Shown in pieces: positions 61,386-64,000 of a stretch of DNA of 64,000 nt; position 1 is the first letter of the stretch; each line of letters starts with the position of its first letter. A program made the position numbers and the translations under genes. Under the pieces are notes generated by a model that was given only the letters and a program-made list of their open reading frames with translations, had not been told where the DNA came from and did no database searches. The DNA is from Sanguinoderma infundibulare (lineage: Eukaryota; Basidiomycota; Agaricomycetes; Polyporales; Polyporaceae): positions 3,782,001-3,846,000 of the forward strand of contig JAVLRN010000004.1 in the NCBI GenBank assembly GCA_032821775.1, given 5' to 3'.

Positions 61386-62229
61386 ATGCCGGGCGCCATC
61401 CGGTTGCCTTATCCGGATGGATCAGCAAACACAACCGAACAACAGCATCCTCAGACCCGGAGGCTACTTGGCAAGGCCGCCGTGCCCATAGACCAGAACT
61501 ACCAACAGGTCGGGTGCTTCCAAGCCTTCGGTCCCATCATCCAGGACTTTACAATGGTACGTACCTTCTTCAAGTAATTTTCTGACTCTACCTGAGCTGG
61601 TGTGCCTCTACGTAGCTCACCGAGCCCGCCGTCCAGTTCCCGTGTGGAGAGGCCCCGAATGTGTCCACCGCCTTCGGGCCCGATCGTATGCTCGGCGGGA
61701 TGTTCCCCGACCTGATGATCACATCGTCCGACCAGGTCCTGTTTTACGTTCACCACCAATACTTTTGCCATCTGTCCACAAACAACTTTGGCGGGTTGGT
61801 CACCACCTCACCATCTCGATCGCCGTCTTGGAGCCTGCATCGGTGCTCAGCTTCGTATTCTGCATCGTGTACGTTGTGCCCTGCATCCACTGCTTTCCAT
61901 CACTGGAGACGATCAAGGCGGCCCTTGACGCTATGGTCAAATACGGTGTCTCCTCTCTCCTCTTCACCTTCCCCTCCAAATCTATATACCCCTTGATCCT
62001 CCTACACGCCCCCCACCGCCCCATTGACGCCTACACCATGGCCGGGAAGCACAGCTTCAACGAGGCGGCCATAGCGGTCTTGGGGCATCTCTTGGCGTAC
62101 AATTTCTCCACCCTTACTGATGAGCTGATGATCAAGGTGGGCGTGGTCTACCTCCGCCGCCTGGTCGACGAGCAAATGGCGGAGGTAGACCGCGCCCATC
62201 TTGATTGTCAGATTGTCGATAAGGGTTGA
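61386..62229 (+). pseudogene. BTB-like protein, C-terminus replaced by an inverted repeat
   Basis: Exon 1 is 61386-61556 (ending IIQDFTM) and exon 2 starts at 61616 (LTEPAVQFPCGEAP). A BTB-like core follows: FPDLMITSSDQVLFYVHHQY, then NNFGGL. The frame then changes before PASVLSFVFCIVYVV, SLETIKAALDAMVKYGV, HAPHRPIDAYTMAGKH and NFSTLTDELMIKVGVVYLRR. The frame change can be bridged only by a 41-nt intron (GTCACC to TTGGAG), unusually short, or reflects a frameshift. After VYLRR the frame runs through the loop and right arm of the hairpin at 62092-62244 to a TGA, so the native C-terminus is lost. This family differs from the BTB gene at 40103. Most likely non-functional. Confidence 0.5.
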
Positions 62230-62244
62230 TAAATTGTACGCCAA
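62092..62244. repeat. Imperfect inverted repeat, 67-bp arms and 19-nt loop
   Basis: The left arm 62092-62158 and the reverse complement of the right arm 62178-62244 are similar along their whole length. The innermost stretch (GGTCTACCTCCGCC) is perfect. Both arms encode the same peptide of the BTB-like gene on opposite strands (DELMIKVGVVYLR on plus, DNLTIKMGAVYLR on minus). The repeat therefore arose by inverted duplication of a coding segment. The right arm abuts the methyltransferase relic. Confidence 0.75.
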
Positions 62245-62264
62245 AGCCACTTTCGTACGTCGGG

Positions 62265-62425
62265 ATGGCTTGCCAAGTCGAGAATCCAGGCGCACGTCCC
62301 GGCTGCAACATCGAGCACGCGGCCAATGTGAGAGACGTCGACAGAGGAAGGGACAGCGCTTGCCCAACCCGTGATGCTCTTTTTCAGGACGTACTGGGCC
62401 CTGAGCCTGCATTCGCTCATCAGTG
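62265..62425 (-). pseudogene. Methyltransferase relic (exon 2 start)
   Basis: Minus-strand peptides AQYVLKKSITGWASAVPSSV and RVLDVAAGTCAWILDLASHP match exon 2 of the gene at 33743-34911. The intron acceptor before it is retained (GCGAATGCAG). The copy ends abruptly at about 62265, next to the hairpin, so only about 50 of 329 residues remain. Confidence 0.8.
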
Positions 62426-62639
62426 ACCAGACGCTGCTCGCGTCGCGCTGAGGCATTCCTTCGCGCACGACGTGTGCGACGCTCGGAAGAAGGGCGATCG
62501 CCTCTTCCTTTCCCTGTTTGTACCAGTCATGACCTATTTTGTAGTTTGCGGGCTTGGGTAGATGGCGTTCCCAGCCGCGAGTACGGCTCGGCGAATCGCT
62601 GCGCACGTATATATATTACTGTACCGCAGCATATTTTGC

Positions 62640-63337
62640 TGACATCGTTTTCTGACTTTTCCGGACAAGGAGTTCGCAAAGCGAACTTCCCATTCATCTC
62701 TGCTATAGTACGCCTCTCCCACAAGTACCAGATCGACTCACTGCTCGAGCAAGGTCTCAGCATTCTCAAGGACTACTACACCACGTCCTACAAGAGCTGG
62801 GTACGCCGTGACCAGAACGTCCTCCTCGCAGAGCTGATTCACGCCATCGACGCCATCCACATCGCCCACCTCACCGAGACGCCCTCCATCCTCCCCGCCG
62901 CTTTCCTCCAGTGCGCCTTCCTCGGCGGACAGCTCGTCCAAGGCTGCCGCAAAGAGGACGGCTCGATTGTCCGCCTCTCCGACGAGGACCTCGAGCGGTG
63001 CCTCACGGGGCGCGACCGCCTCAACCGGCGCATCGACGAGAACCTCCGCTTCATGGCCGGTGTCGTCGGTAACGCGGAGGGCTACCATGGCTGCCCGTCC
63101 ACTGCGTTCTGCTCGCGGTTCATCCACCAGTTCTGGATGGCGGCCAACGTCGGGGACGTGGGCCCGCGGGACGCCCTGCGGCCGTGGCTGGACCTCCTCG
63201 CCGAGTTCACGAGCGAGAGGCTGTGCAAATCCTGCTTGGCGTTCCTCAAGTCGGACTCGGGGATCGCGGGGGGCCGCACAGTTACGTGGGCTTTGCTACC
63301 GCAGTTTTTTGACATCGACGTCCCAGACTGGTCGTGA
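62640..63337 (+). pseudogene. 5'-truncated copy of BTB gene (exon 2 only)
   Basis: Continuous similarity to exon 2 of the BTB gene at 40103-41093, in the opposite orientation. About 13 of 224 residues differ. The same stop (LPQFFDIDVPDWS) and about 150 bp of 3' flank are included. Exon 1 with the BTB core is missing. The frame is open upstream through unrelated DNA to 62423, but that part has no BTB similarity. High identity and an open frame point to a recent duplication; a truncated product cannot be excluded. Confidence 0.8.
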
Positions 63338-63640
63338 TGACTTCGTATACGATGCAGACTGCCGTACCTGCCGCTGTACATGTACCACTAGCAACATCCC
63401 GATGTATCATTTCCGCCATGCTAGTTGAGCCGCTTCGCGCGTCATACTATACGTATTCTACGCTGAAATTCAATGCCGGTTGCCTCATCGTCCAGTTGTA
63501 GCAGAGCCATTGCACAACATCTGAAAGTCACGTGATGTGAGACTATTCCCGGCCCGGCCAAGGCGTCAAAGGACATGTTCGAAGCCCTTCCGCCCTGGTC
63601 TCGTACCCCGCCGTAGTAAACTCGCACCCCATCACGGCAG
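63338..63640. other. Duplicated flank and MYND scrap
   Basis: 63338-63490 repeats the 3' flank of the BTB gene. About 63566-63596 contains TGTTCGAAGCCCTTCCGCCC, identical to the segment of the MYND genes encoding FEALPP (for example 30280-30300). It is therefore a fragment of about 30-45 bp of that gene. Confidence 0.55.
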
Positions 63641-64000
63641 ATATTCCTGTCTCGTCAATCATCCTCCGACAGCTGCAGGTAATGCACGGTGTGTTTCGCC
63701 GAAGGACATCCATCACTCAATGTCTCCACTGTTGACAGACATGCCACTGTCTGGCGAGCATCTTGAGCTGCACATCTGGTGGCAGGCGTGCATTGACCAA
63801 GTGCTCCTCCAGGTCTATCCATTTCCCATCCATCAACTTTGTGAGCTCGCTACCTCACCCACATCCAATCTCGAACGACTAGTCATTAGTGCCCTGCGCC
63901 TCGGGGCTTTCTGGACCTCCCCGAGCGCAAACCCTGCTCCCCGGTCGCTCAAGTTTCAGGCGAGCATGGGAGCCGGCGTATCGCACGTCCGATTCCTCGC
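63640..64000 (+). pseudogene. F-box/propeller gene, third copy, partial
   Basis: Matches exons 1-2 of the genes at 15676 and 26868, starting inside the F-box (PVSSIILRQLQ) and preserving the first intron (GTAATGC to TTGACAG). After the acceptor a small deletion breaks the frame (the FIWR region reads in another frame). LRLGAFWTSPSANPAPRSL and GVSHVRFLA follow in the expected frame. The ATG end is missing and the window ends inside exon 2. Confidence 0.7.

Overview
The window reads as nuclear DNA of a filamentous basidiomycete, most likely an agaricomycete of the polypore kind (the exact order is inference). Genes are broken by many short introns of about 50-75 nt with GTRNGT donors and CTNAY branch sites. 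The gene content is typical of that group: MYND zinc-finger, F-box, BTB and HET proteins, DUF6533/DUF6534-type membrane proteins, and small secreted proteins. Coding models below were joined by eye from splice signals and reading-frame continuity, not from transcripts.

Layout. 1-3 kb: two tandem MYND zinc-finger genes on the minus strand, the first cut by the window edge, with an F-box relic between them. 4-6 kb: a 5'-truncated Hog1-type MAP kinase and a probable mitochondrial ribosomal protein bL31m. 7.6-8.8 kb: a secreted proline-rich repeat protein. 10-12.7 kb: an F-box gene and its decayed copy. 14-15 kb: a second secreted repeat protein. 15.6-31.2 kb: a two-gene module (F-box/propeller-like gene followed by a MYND gene) present twice in direct orientation. 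Between the copies lie a HET-domain gene, the respiratory subunit QCR6 and an inverted third MYND gene. 33.7-41.1 kb: a SAM methyltransferase, a DUF6534 membrane protein, a broken fourth MYND copy and a BTB gene. 41.5-48 kb: a conserved metabolic block with SDH3 (complex II), a delta-12 fatty-acid desaturase and an MFS transporter. 49.8-60 kb: DUF6534 and DUF6533 membrane proteins flanking a serine alpha/beta hydrolase. 61.4-64 kb: a rearranged tail containing a BTB-like gene ending in a hairpin, a methyltransferase relic, a 5'-truncated copy of the BTB gene, a MYND scrap and a third copy of the F-box/propeller gene running off the end.

Two layers are interleaved. Single-copy housekeeping genes (QCR6, SDH3, desaturase, hydrolase, probably bL31m) look intact. 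Around them is a fast-turnover layer of MYND, F-box, BTB, methyltransferase and membrane-protein paralogues in all states, from intact to frameshifted, truncated or reduced to under 50 bp. The most notable features are the co-duplicating F-box plus MYND pair, the two repetitive secreted proteins, the composite right end with a 67-bp-arm inverted repeat, and a 34-bp CACGTG-centred imperfect palindrome found twice. No tRNA, rRNA, CRISPR array or complete transposon was recognised.
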